Source of the DNA: Lepraria neglecta
Taxonomy: Eukaryota > Ascomycota > Lecanoromycetes > Lecanorales > Stereocaulaceae
NCBI GenBank assembly: GCA_033220425.1
Contig: CM065649.1
Span: 1-64,000 of the forward strand
Direction: 5' to 3'
Length of the DNA stretch: 64,000 bases
The stretch's first letter is position 1, and each line of letters begins with the position of its first letter. Positions 1 through 10,719 of the stretch are shown here, piece after piece. Below the pieces are notes generated by a model, which saw only the letters and a program-made list of their open reading frames with translations, did no database searches and was not told where the DNA came from. A program made the translations under genes and the position numbers.

Positions 1-240
1 AACCCTAACCCGCTCCCGCTCCCGCTCCCGCTCCCGCTCCCAATTCTATTCCTACTTCTATTCCTACTTCTATTTTTACTTCTACTCCTATTTCTACTCC
101 TATTCCTACTTCCACTCCTATTTCTACTCCTTTTTCTACTCCTATTTCTACTTCTACTTCTACTTCTACTTCTAACCCTAATTTTTTCTATTTCTACTTC
201 TACTTCTATTTCTACTCCTACTTCTATTCCTACCTCTACC
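1..240. repeat. Telomere-proximal hexamer satellite
   Basis: The first bases are one and a half CCCTAA repeats, followed by about five CCCGCT hexamers. From about base 41 the sequence keeps a 6-bp period but drifts through CCCAAT, TCTATT, CCTACT and TCTACT. TCTACT differs from CCCGCT only by C-to-T and G-to-A changes, so the array looks like a hexamer satellite decayed by transitions. The CCCTAA orientation at the left edge fits a left chromosome end, although only a stub of canonical telomere is present. Confidence 0.75.
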
Positions 241-783
241 TACTAAATTCTTATTCTAAACTCTATCTCTTAAACCCTTTAAACCCTAACCCTAAAAATA
301 CTTCTACCCTCTAAACTAATACTAATTACTAATACCCTCTAAAAACCTATAACCCTTCTCTATAAATACTTCTAACCTTTAAAACCCTCTAATAACCCTC
401 CCGCTCCCCCGAAATATTTCCTAACTCTCTAAATATCCTCTTATCCCTCCCTCTCCCCTAAATATCCTATTATATAACCCTAAAACCCTCTCGCTCCTCT
501 TAAATATTTCTTAATCCTCTAAATATTCTCTTATATCCCTCCCGCTCCCCTTAAATATTTTATAATCCTCTGAATATTCTTTTATTTCCCTTCTACTCCT
601 CTAAATATTTCCTACCTCTATAAATATCCTATTATATAATCCTAAAAACCTCTTACTCCTCTTAAATATTTCCTAATCTTCTAAATATTCTCTTATATCC
701 CTCCTACTCCCTTAAAATATTTCCTAACCCTCTAAATATTCTTTTATATCCCTTCTACTCCCCTTAATTATTTACTAGCTCTA
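241..783. repeat. AT-rich ~52-56 bp subtelomeric tandem array
   Basis: Units containing a CGCTCC/TACTCC block followed by a TTAAATATTTCCTAA-like stretch recur near 491, 544, 595, 651, 707 and 757, about 51 to 56 bp apart. Between 241 and 480 the units are less regular. Some units still contain CCCGCTCCCC, linking them to the terminal hexamers. No coding potential is visible. Confidence 0.65.
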
Positions 784-788
784 CTAAT

Positions 789-1164
789 TGTTAGAACCAG
801 AAGGTTCTAACAGGACTGTCGCGAAGGACAAGTGACTTCGGACAGGACAGGCAGGTAGAGCGATAATCGCAATGATCGCAGTGCGAGCAATGCTATTAGA
901 AGTGCTTGGCAGGATTTCCTATATCTACATATACGGGGCTTTGCCCGTTATTTGGAACAGTGTATTCAACTTGATCAATCTTCCTGGTACTCCTTGTACT
1001 ATACTTTACTAGTTATCAATATAGAACACATTAACTACCTTCAACCACAAAGACTACCATTCTACCTGAGTGACTCCTCTCCCACAGAAGTATAAGACGC
1101 CTACACCCCTATACGTTCAGTTATCATACCGTTAGGTAAACGATCAGATATAAGGGTCGTAATA
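789..1164 (+). repeat. 5' LTR of A1
   Basis: 376 bp. The start TGTTAGAAC is intact and the end is GTAATA (CA changed to TA). It matches 6883-7300 but carries one fewer copy of the ~42-bp GATCGCAATGATCGC-type unit, so it is shorter than the 3' LTR. A TATA-like stretch near 926-935 precedes the proposed transcript start near 962. Confidence 0.93.
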
Positions 1165-1182
1165 CTTTGAACACCCTAAGGG
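1165..1182 (+). other. Primer-binding region (self-priming type)
   Basis: Two bases after the LTR lies TTGAACAC (1167-1174). No tRNA-type TGG start is present. The octamer is the reverse complement of GTGTTCAA in the unmutated LTR (8859-8866 in the solo LTR; GTATTCAA at 962-969 here), downstream of a TATA-like box. This fits the Tf1/sushi self-priming mechanism, in which the transcript's 5' end primes minus-strand synthesis; the assignment is an inference. Confidence 0.55.
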
Positions 1183-1289
1183 ATAAGTTCTTTAACAACT
1201 TCAGGCAGAAACCCTACCCTAAGTACCTCAACGGTTACTGGCTAGAGATACTATACTATAGATAAAGGATCTGGAAAGAGGATCAAAGT

Positions 1290-2230
1290 TACAGTACCTG
1301 ACCTATACTATAGAGACAGGGACAAGCTTGAGCCATGGCTTACACAAGTATAACTATACCTTTTGTTCCAAGGGGACTTGCTCCTAGTAACTAGACATAC
1401 CACCTTCGCCATATCGTACCTACGAGGACGGGCCCAAAAGTAGGTCGAACCTTTCCTAAAGAAGTATATAGAAGATAACGACGAAGACGGCGATATTAAA
1501 TCTTGGATAGAGAGTATACCAAAGTTTATGGTCGAAATCCGCCGTATATTCGGACCTTCTAATAAGGTAAACGCAGTAATATATATCATCTAGTATATAA
1601 AGTAGAAGAAGTCAGCGTTAGAGTTCTTAACTTAGTTTCAAATATACGCGACTAAAACAGGCTAGGATAATAATACGCTGATAATAATATATCGTCAGGG
1701 CCTTAAAGATAATATTAAAGATAAGCTTATAAGATTCGGAGGAGTAATCAATACTCTAGACGGACTTATAGAGAATACGATCGAGATTGATAATAAACTA
1801 TTTAAATGATCTATAGAGAAACGGTATGACGGAGGAGTCAGCGGAACCCGATATAAGGGATTCTTTTTAAAAATAAGGAATTACTAATAAGATTACGGAG
1901 AACGTAACATTCACCGTAGTATAGTACTAATAGAGATTAACTTTATTTAGATAGGAAAGAAGAAAGGAAACTTTAAAGGGAAAAAGCAGCACGGGGGAAA
2001 GAAAGTAATTACTTACTATAGCTATAGCAAGCTAGGCTATATGGCTAGAGACTGCAGGTCGAAGAATATAGTATACCGACCGCAGATTAATATAATAGAA
2101 GGAGGACCTCTAGATAACGAGGAAAACTCCGAAGAGATATAGCTACTCCACGATATAGAAGAATCTAATCAGGATTCAGAAGATAATACCTTCGAATTAG
2201 AATTCAATGAAGAAGTATAGAGATATTACT
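1290..2230 (+). pseudogene. Decayed gag of A1
   Basis: Capsid-like reading with a recognisable Gly-Gln-Ala/Trp-Val-Glu-Pro segment around 1425-1460 and a C-terminal CCHC zinc knuckle at 2014-2055. In the knuckle the last Cys is intact, while the first two Cys and the His read as Tyr, Ser and Tyr, consistent with G-to-A and C-to-T changes. Downstream (2150-2930) is an acidic, Glu/Asp-rich stretch that links to the protease. Several TAG/TAA codons interrupt the frame. Confidence 0.8.
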
Positions 2231-2929
2231 ATAGGGATAGTAACAGATCTTAATAATATAAGACGGATCAGGAACAGCGGAAAACTAGTCTAGAGAGACC
2301 AGCATCTATACCCGAACCTAGATCCACCATATCCCAAGCAGAAGAGAAATTACCGGAAATCAATAAACCTTAATCGGATAAAGATAAATATAAACTCTTC
2401 GACGAAATCGAAAGCAAAGTACAAGGTATATTAAATAAGCAATTATCTATAAAACCCAAATAGGACGAACCTATACGAGACTATCGATACGATAGGGAAT
2501 ATCAGCAATATGGCGAAATTCTATATACTGAATATATATTGCCCGACTATTTAGTATACAGAGAAGAAAGGGGCTGTCTAGCGAAAGAGCATACGGTACC
2601 TTTACTCAAGAAAGCTTACTATAGAGAAATATAGTAGTATAAGTATAAGGAAGATAGGTACCAGTAGCATCTTACGAGCAAAAGGAAGTATTACTACTTC
2701 CTATACTTTACAGAAAAGTGGGAAAAGGAAAGGAATAACTTACTCAAAGTCTTCAAGAGAGGAGCTTGTAACCAGGTACTATAGTATAGCTGCCTATACG
2801 ATAAGTATATTCCGCATTAGGTTATAAAGGAAGTACACGGCTTCCTACTATTACAGGGAAAAGAATGATCTCTTATACTACGGGGAAGCATAAGGAGATT
2901 AATACGTTATTCCCCAAACAACAATTATG

Positions 2930-5900
2930 TTCCGCCTAGTATCACACTCACATTATTATACCAGTAAATATCGACAGACAGCGGACCGTGGCGATAATAG
3001 ACAGCGGAGCTACAGGAAATTTCATCTTAAGGAACTTAGTAGACTCAAGCGGCCTACCAACCCGGAAGAAGAAATTATCTTACAAGTTACGCCTGGCCGA
3101 CGGGTCAGTATTCTTAACAGGAAAAGTAGAGGAGGAGATACGCTCCCTACTAGTAACAATTTAGTAATACTATAAGGAGATTATATTCGACATAGTTAGG
3201 ATAGCCACTTATAATATCATTTTAGGAATGCCTTAGTTGAATAAATATAACCTAGAAATCAACTAGAAGACGAAAGTACTTAAATTCGGATGATCTAGAA
3301 ACGTCACTAGTATTAGACCTATTAGTCGACAGTAGATAATAATAGATAAGAGAAAGAACCGAAGACCGGTCGAAGTATATATTACTTTATTCTTAAACGA
3401 TAAGAGCGACTTCTAAGAGAGAAGGCTTAACTCCTTAGTTACTAGTAGAGGTTAGCGGGATACTAAAGAGAGAGCTAGTAAAGGAAAAGACGAACCTTCT
3501 GCGATCCCTCGGGAATATAAACGGTAGGTACACCTATTCGAGGAAGAGACGAGCGTAAAAGCGTTGCCTAAGTACCAGCTATAGGATCATAAGATCGAAC
3601 TTGAACCTGGCAAGGCGCTAATATTTAGACCTATCTATACACTATCAGAAAAGGAACTTACTATACTTCGCGGGTATATCGACGAGAACCTTAAAAAGGG
3701 GTTTATTCGGGAATCCAAATTACTAGCAGGTTATCCAATCCTCTTCGCGCCGAAGAAGGACGGAAGTTTAAGACTATATATTGACTATTAAAAATTAAAC
3801 GACATCACTATCAAAAACAGGTATCCTTTACCAAATATCAGCGAGCTACAGGATCGGCTCAGCAAGGCAAAAATATTTACGAAACTGGATCTTAGGGGCG
3901 CATATAACCTGATTCGGATAAAAGAAGGCGAAGAATGGAAAACTACCTTCCGAACCAGATATGGCTATTATGAGTATCTAGTAATGCCGTTTGGACTCAC
4001 TAACGCACTAGCAACCTGCTAAGCACTTATTAATAACGTTATACGAGCATACTTAGATCGAATAGCGATAGCGTACCTCGACGATATCTTGATTTACTCT
4101 AAGAAAAAGGAAGAATATGTTAAGCATATACAGGATATTATCGAATGCCTGTCGTAAGCTAGACTACTCCTTAAACCGGAAAAGTGCGAATTTCACAGGG
4201 ACTCTATTAAGTTCCTAGGATTTATAGTCAGTATAAAAGGCATTAGTATAAGCCCAGAAAAGATTAAAGCTATAGCGGAATGGCCTATACCACAGGACGT
4301 CAAAGCAGTGCAAAGTTTCTTGGGATTTACTAACTTTAACAGGAAGTTTATCGAGGGCTACTCAAAGAAAGTACTTCTACTTACAGATATCACTAAGAAA
4401 GATATCGGATTCATATAGGGACAAGAATAACAAAAGTCGTTTAACACATTGAAAAAAGTATATACAGATCTACCAGTGCTCTATACCTTTCAAGCCGACG
4501 AACCGGCTCGTATCGAAATAGATACCTCGGATCTCGTAATAGGAGCATGCCTTTATCAAATAAAGGACTAAAAGTGGTACCCAGTTGCCTACTTTTCACG
4601 AAAAATGTTAGTAGTAGAATAAAACTATGATATACACGACAAAGAACTACTTGCCGTAGTATATATACTTCAAAACTGGAGAGTGTATATAGAAAGCTAC
4701 TCGGACTTAACTATCTTTACGGATCACAAGAATCTTCTTAACTTTATAACAACGAAGGAGTTAAACAGAAGACAAGTCAGATAGTTAGAACTACTCAGAT
4801 AATATAAGTTCAAGATAACCTATACCCCAGGAAAAGATAATGGTCGAGCAGATACGCTTAGTAGGCGGTCGGACTATATAAGAGAAAAGAACGTTACGGA
4901 ACGACTAATCCTAAAACAAGAGGCCGACGGATTATTAGTGCTATACCAGGCATTAGCAATAACCCTTCGAATATCAGGACCTGACACGACTAACAAGATC
5001 GTAAAGGCCTATAATAACGATACGTTTGCAACAAGGCTAAGACAGGATTAACAGGATTTAGTGTTACTCAGATATCAGGAGAAAACTTACTTACCTGATA
5101 TATACGTTGAAGAAGTGATTAGGGATCACTATAATGACCTATTGCAAGGTCACCCTAGAGTCTCCAAGACTATAGAACTCCTAGGACGAGGATACGCAGC
5201 GCCGAAACTTCGGACTCGCGTTAAATAATATATTAAAGAATATATCCAGTGTCAGCAGAATAAAGCGGTATGATATACCAAGTACGGGCAAATTCAGTTT
5301 ACGCCTATACCAGAATCACTATAGGATGATGTAACAATGGACTTTATAGTTAAACTACCACCTTTGAAGGATCCAGCTATATAAGATACCTTCGATTCGA
5401 TTATAGTCATTGTAGATAAACTCACGAAGTATACAATCATGATACTATTTAAAGAAATATACAAAGCAGATCAGTTAGCCTTTATACTACTCGATAAGCT
5501 AATAAGGGATTATAGTATACCCAAGTCGATAATATCCGATAGAGACAAGTTATTTACTTCTAACTACTGGAAAACGCTGATCGGAGCGATTGGAACTAAG
5601 CTACGGATGTTAATAGCGTACCATCCACAGACTAATAGATAAACGGAACGTGCGAATCAAACAATAGAAGCATACTTGAGATATTATATGAACCTTAAAC
5701 AGGATAACTAGGTTTTACTGCTTCCAATAGTATAATTAGTATATAACAACAAAAGATCAGACACGACAGGTCTAATACCGTTCTTTACCAACTATAGAAA
5801 GAATATAAACATATTTCTGCAAGCTAGGGACGGACCTAATATAGAAAAGGCTTTAGTTAAGGTAGAAGAGCTGAAGAATTTGTACAAGGATATATAAAGG

Positions 5901-6370
5901 ACGATTAAGAGCTCTAATAATAAATTAAAGGAATATGTTAATAGCCAAAGAAAGAATGTTCCTCAGCTTAAAGAGGGGGATAAAGTATACCTCCTAATAA
6001 AAAATATAAAGATAACGAGACTAAGTAAGAAATTGGATTATGTTAAGGTCGGACCATTCTTGATTAAGAAGGTAAAAGGGGCCGTTAACTATGAACTCGA
6101 GCTTCTACCTGACGCCAAAGTATATCTAGTATTCTATATCTTACTTCTGGAGCTAGTAGACTCTAATATACTACTCTAAGAAACGTTTTATTATAACGTT
6201 AAGGAAGAAATAGAGTATAAGGTCGAGAGGATCCTAGACAGGAGGAATTAGTTCTACCTGGTTAAATAGAAAGGGTACGATGAAACGGAAAGTACCTGGG
6301 AACCTCTTAGGAACCTTGCGGGGAACTGTAGGGAATGTCTACGAGAGTTCTATCAGAGAGAAGGGAAGAC
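2930..6370 (+). pseudogene. Decayed pol of A1: PR-RT-RH-IN-chromodomain
   Basis: The protease active site reads Ile-Asp-Ser-Gly-Ala-Thr-Gly near 2990-3015. The RT spans about 3600-4190 with Lys-Leu-Asp-Leu-Arg-Gly and the catalytic YLDD at 4072-4085. RNase H is at about 4490-4870. The integrase has a zinc-binding region (5100-5270) and a catalytic core (5330-5720) in which the Asp, Asp and Glu of the D,D-35-E set can be read near MDF, SDRD and NQTIEAYLR. A chromodomain with a Lys-Gly-Tyr-Asp core and WEPLRNL ends near 6365. Interruptions are TAG/TAA at Trp/Gln codons. Confidence 0.92.
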
Positions 6371-6389
6371 TAGTCGAGGCTCTCAGGGA

Positions 6390-6834
6390 TTTCTATCCTG
6401 TCGGGGAGATCGAACTACTCGGACGAGACGTTAAATATTAAGTTATCGGAAGATTTAGGAACAGTACGTTAGTCTTCCTCCAACTCCCTTATATTCTGTA
6501 ACTCTCGGTCTACTATATTCTTCTTCTCTTTCTCGACTGAGTTTAATTACGCCTAGAGGCGTACTAATTTCGTAAGCGTATTAGTAACTTCCTTACGTAA
6601 CTCGTTGCGCCGTTTTTCAACACGACGTATTTCAAGGGGCGACACCACAAGGTCGTACTTCCGACCACTAGTAATACAGCTCGAATATCTATCGGAGTCA
6701 GCACCTATAAGGTACTACTTGCCATTGGTAATACAACGGGAGCAGGGTCGCATAACAAAGTTGGAAAGTTCACTAGCCAGCTCCTTTGAACGGATGGCTG
6801 GGTTAGACGATCTTTTAGTACAGATAGGTGGCAT
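6390..6834 (-). pseudogene. Antisense Zn2Cys6/coiled-coil ORF of A1
   Basis: Opposite to pol, between the chromodomain and the 3' LTR, a frame starts at an ATG (complement of 6832-6834) and reads MPPICTKRSSNPAIRSKEL, then a cysteine cluster. Comparison with the better copies shows spacing CX2CX6CX8CX2CX6C, as in GAL4-type binuclear zinc clusters. In A1 the third, fourth and sixth Cys are lost through C-to-T or G-to-A changes. A charged helical segment rich in Glu, Lys and Leu follows, then an NVSSE motif and an acidic tail. Function is unknown; the frame's persistence in every copy argues for past selection. Confidence 0.7.
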
Positions 6835-6882
6835 GAAGGATAGATGGTTTCTCGGGACGAGAAATCTGGAGGGGGAGACTAG

Positions 6883-7300
6883 TATTAGAACTAGAAGGTT
6901 CTAACAGGACTGTCGCGAAGGATAAGTAACTTCGGACAGGACAGGCAGGTAGAGCGATGATCGTAATGATCGCAGTGCGAGTAATACTATTAGGAATGAT
7001 GATCGCAATGATCGCAGTACGAGCAATACTATCAGAAGTGCTTGGCAGGATTTCCTATATCTACATATACGGGGCTTTGCCCGTTGTTTGGAACAGTATA
7101 TTCAACTTGATCAATCTTCCTGGTACTCCTTGCACTATACTTTACTAGTTATCAATATAGAACGTATTAACTACCTTCAACCACAAAGACTGCCATTCTA
7201 CCTGAGTAACTCCTCTCCCACAGAAGTATAAGACGCCTACACCCCTATACGTTCGGTTATCGCACCGTTAGGTAAACGATCGGACGTGAGGGTCGTAACA
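6883..7300 (+). repeat. 3' LTR of A1
   Basis: 418 bp, starting TATTAGAAC (TG changed to TA) and ending in intact GTCGTAACA. It is immediately followed by the target duplication CTAAT. It has two copies of the GATCGCAATGATCGC-type unit near 6955-7030, against one in the 5' LTR. Confidence 0.93.
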
Positions 7301-7305
7301 CTAAT

Positions 7306-7940
7306 CTTCTATTATATACCTCTAAAAATAACTCTACTCTCTTAAATATTTACTAACTCTATAAATCTTCTATTATATAACCCTAAAAATACTTCTACTC
7401 CCCTAAATATTTATAATCCCGGCCCTCTAAATACCTATAACTCTTACCCTATAAATCCGGTCCGGCTCTCTAAATACTCTAACTCTTACTCTAAATATAA
7501 TCCCGGCCCTCTAAATACCCTAACTCTTACCCTATAAATATAATCCTGGCCCTCTAAATATCTATAATCCTAACTCTATAAATATAATCCCGGCCCCTTA
7601 AATACCCTAACTCTTACCCTAAAATATAACCCCGGCCTCTAAAACTCTCTAACCCTTCTCTATAAATATAATCCTAATTTTTAAAACCCTCTAATCCTTT
7701 CTTATAAATATAATTCCTACCTTCTAACCCCTAAAATCCTTCTCTATAAATACTTCTACCCTTTAAAACCCCTAAACCCCTTCTCTATAAATACTCTACC
7801 TCTTTAAAAATCCTTTATAACTAAAAATCCTTTAACCCCTTAAAAAATCCCTCTTAATCCCTAAAACTAAATCTCTCTTTTAAAAATCCCCTGATTTTAA
7901 TAAATCTAATCTTATAACCTCTAAAATCTACTAAAACTCT
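7306..7940. repeat. AT-rich region with 43-bp minisatellite
   Basis: A GGCCCTCTAAATA-containing unit recurs at about 7421, 7463, 7505, 7548, 7592 and 7634, a period of 42-44 bp. The phase continues in weaker form to about 7800. The rest is CTA/TAA-rich sequence without coding potential. Confidence 0.75.
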
Positions 7941-8638
7941 ATTAAAAATTCTTAACCTCTAATAACTTCTATTTTATAAATAATTCTTTCTCTTTAATTT
8001 AATTCTTCTTTATATAATTCTAAATCCTTTCTATTATTTTACCCTTTAATTTTAATTTCTATTAATTTATATCTCTATTAATTTATATCTCTAAAACCTT
8101 CTCTTCTTTTATTAAAAATCTTCTTTTTTCCTTTTTCTAATCCTTTTTAAACTCTATCTACTTTAATTTCTTTTTATATTCTTTTTTATTTAATTCTTAT
8201 TATTAATTATTTTCTCTCGATTTATATATATATATACTTATCTATCTATTCTTTAAAAAATATATTAAACTTATAATCTTTATTTAAATAATATTTCTTC
8301 CTCTATATATCTTATTTTTACTTCTATTTTTCTATTCTTTTTAATTCTATATTTATTTCCTCTCTAATTCTATTTCTTTCTACTTCCCTTTTCTTTCTAT
8401 TTCTATCTATTCCCCCTTTATTTCTATTTCTACTTATTTACTCTCTATTTCTATTTCTATCTCTATTTATTCCCCTTCAATTTCTATTTCTATTTCTATC
8501 TACTCTCTTTCTTTTATTTCTACTTCTAATAAAACTAATATCTACTAACTTATCTAATATTCTAAAAATATTTATAAAATAACTTAATCTTAACTCTCTT
8601 TTAATCTTATTATAAAATTTTCTTTTTTACTTAAATTA
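7941..8638. repeat. Subtelomeric block S, copy 1, left part
   Basis: Very AT-rich, no coding potential. It aligns by eye with 61458-62230, for example in the stretch TTCTTAACCTCTAATAA at both places and the later ATCTATCTATTCTTTAAAAAATATATTAAACTTATAAT stretch (about 8241-8278 and about 61771-61809). This makes it one copy of a dispersed subtelomeric repeat. Confidence 0.7.
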
Positions 8639-8643
8639 TTTAT

Positions 8644-9061
8644 TGTTAGAACCCTCGGTTCTGACAGGACTGTCCTGTAGGACAAGATACTACAGACAGG
8701 ACTAGCAGCTGAAGCGATGAGCGCAACGAGCGCCGTGCGCTCATGTCGCTCAAGAATGATGAGCGCAATGAGCGCCGTGCGCTCATAACGCTCATGGATT
8801 GCTTGGCAGGATTTCCTATGTCTACATATACGGGGCTTTGCCCGTTGTTTGGAACAGTGTGTTCAACTTGATCAATCTTCCTGGTACTCCTTGCACTATA
8901 CTTTACTAGTTATCAACATAGAACGCATTGACTACCTTCAACCACAAAGACTGCCATTCTACCTGAGTGACTCCTCTCCCACAGAAGCATAAGACGCCTA
9001 CACCCCCATACGTTCGGTTATCGCACCGTTAGGTAAACGATCGGACGTGAGGGTCGTAACA
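8644..9061 (+). repeat. Solo LTR, chromovirus family A
   Basis: 418 bp from TGTTAGAACC to GTCGTAACA, with target duplication TTTAT at 8639-8643 and 9062-9066. No internal sequence adjoins, so it is the product of LTR-LTR recombination. It is the least mutated family-A LTR here. Its variable U3 part uses GAGCGC units in place of GATCGC. The homologous unoccupied site is at about 62231-62245, where a single TTTAT is present. Confidence 0.95.
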
Positions 9062-9066
9062 TTTAT

Positions 9067-10104
9067 ATTCTTTAAATAAATAAAATTTATAAATAAATAA
9101 CTTATTATAAACTACTATTTAATTACTTATTAAATTATTATTATTTATATTTAATCTCTTAATTATTTATTAATATTATAATCCCTTTTCCTACTTAAAA
9201 TAAAATTATTTAAATTAAATCTTTTCTAAATTTACCTCCTTTATCTCCTTTTTTATATTCTTTTAATAATTTCTATAATAATTAATTAAATCTATAATCT
9301 ATTCTATTTAATTTATTATTTAAAATATTATATTTAGTCTTTTATACTTATTATTTTCTATAAACTCTTAAACCCTAATACCTCTCTATACTAATCTATT
9401 TCTTAAATCTAAAACTTCTATCTAATATCTATTTATTTAATTACTTATCTTTTAATTTATATAATTTAACCTCTAAATTTAAATTATATAAATCTATTAT
9501 TTTTAAATCTTTTCTATAACTCCTAAATTCTTTTTTAGCTCCTCTTTATTTAATCTTTATTCTTTTTATAATTTTTCTTTAATTTAACCTCTTTATTAAA
9601 TTTTAATCCTAAAATTCTAATTCTAACTCTTTTATCTTTCTAAACCCTAATCCTAAGCTTTTAACTCTAATTTTATTTAAAATTTAGCTTAAATATTTCT
9701 TAATTCTTATTAATATTTTATTATAATCTAATATCTTAACTCTTTAGTTTAATTTTAAATATATTTCTCTTTAGTATCTTCTTTATTATCTATATCTTCT
9801 TCTTCTTTTTCTTTTTCTTATAATTCTTAATAACTTATCTTCTAATATTATTCCTTTATTAAATTTAAACTCTAATCTATTATCTACTATCTATTCCTAC
9901 TTCTAATATCTACTATCTACTATCTACTATCTATTTCTAATTTCTACTATCTACTATCTTTTAACTCTAACTCTAATCTATTATCTACTATCTATTCCTA
10001 CTTCTACTATCTATTCCTACTTCTAATATCTACTATCTACTATCTATTCCTACTTCTAATATCTACTATCTAATATCTACTATCTAATATCTACTATCTA
10101 CTAA
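9067..10104. repeat. Subtelomeric block S, copy 1, right part, and CTA-rich tract
   Basis: 9067-9480 aligns with 62235-62447 joined to 63448-63785 and with 17575-17930. It provides the empty site for the Helitron-like insertion at about 9170-9190. From about 9890 to 10100 the sequence is a simple CTACTATCTAATAT-type repeat. No coding potential is seen. Confidence 0.7.
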
Positions 10105-10129
10105 ATGATTAGCCCTTAGTATATAGGGA

Positions 10130-10665
10130 GGGGGAAGGAAGAAAGTAAGTAAGGAGGTAAGTAAGTAGGTAAGTAAGCGGGTAAGCAAGTAGGCGAGTAA
10201 GTAAGTAGGTAAATAAGTAGGTCAGTAAGCAAGTAAGCAAATAAGTAAGTAAGCAAGTATATAGGTAGGTAAGCAAGTAAGTAAGCGAGTAAGCAAGCAA
10301 GTAAGCAAGTAAGCAAGCAGGTAAGTATACAGGCAGGCAAGTAAGCAAGCAAGCAGGTAATTATACAGGCAAGCAAGTAAATAAGCAAGCAAGCCAGCAA
10401 GCAAGCCAGCAAGCAAGCCAGCAAGCAAGCCAGCAAGTAAGCAAGCAGGCAAGCAAGCCAGCAAGTAAGCAAGTAGGCAAGCAAGTAGGCAAGTAAGCAA
10501 GCAAGCAAGCAGGCAAGCAAGCAGGCAAGCAGGTAAGCAAGTAAGCAAGCAGGTAAGTATACAGGTAAGCAAGCAAGCAGGCAGGCAAGCAAGCAGGCAA
10601 GCAGGCAAGTAGGTAAGTAAGTAAGTATACAGGCAAGCTAGCAAGCAAGTAAGGAGGTAAGCAAG
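10130..10665. repeat. GTAAGCAA-type tetranucleotide/octanucleotide satellite
   Basis: More than 500 bp built from GTAA, GCAA, GTAG and GCAG tetramers. Because the period is not a multiple of three and stop codons are rare in it, several minus-strand frames stay open through Leu/Ala/Cys/Tyr-rich nonsense. Those open frames are a compositional artefact and not genes. Confidence 0.9.
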
Positions 10666-10719
10666 CAATATCGAGGTAACCGCGGGGCGGGTATATATTA
10701 CACAAAAATCCTGTAGTAC

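Larger units (their letters stand above)
789..7300 (+). mobile_element. Full-length Ty3/Gypsy chromovirus A1
   Basis: A complete LTR retrotransposon of 6512 bp flanked by the 5-bp target duplication CTAAT (784-788 and 7301-7305). The LTRs begin TGTTAGAAC and end GTCGTAACA; TG or CA is changed to TA at some termini, as RIP would do. Internal order is leader, Gag with zinc knuckle, protease, reverse transcriptase, RNase H, integrase, chromodomain, then an antisense frame before the 3' LTR. The order RT-RH-IN with a C-terminal chromodomain places it in the chromoviruses. Many TAG/TAA codons sit at Trp/Gln positions, so it cannot be active. It is visibly less mutated than elements E and F of the same family. 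Confidence 0.95.

Noticed and set aside
1308-1589. Minus-strand 93-codon frame
   Set aside because: Opposite the gag of A1; not seen as a conserved frame in the other copies, unlike the antisense zinc-cluster frame.
10109-10705. Overlapping Leu/Ala/Cys/Tyr-rich open frames on the minus strand (79-158 codons)
   Set aside because: They are translations of a tetranucleotide satellite in several frames at once; no start context, domain or composition of a real protein.
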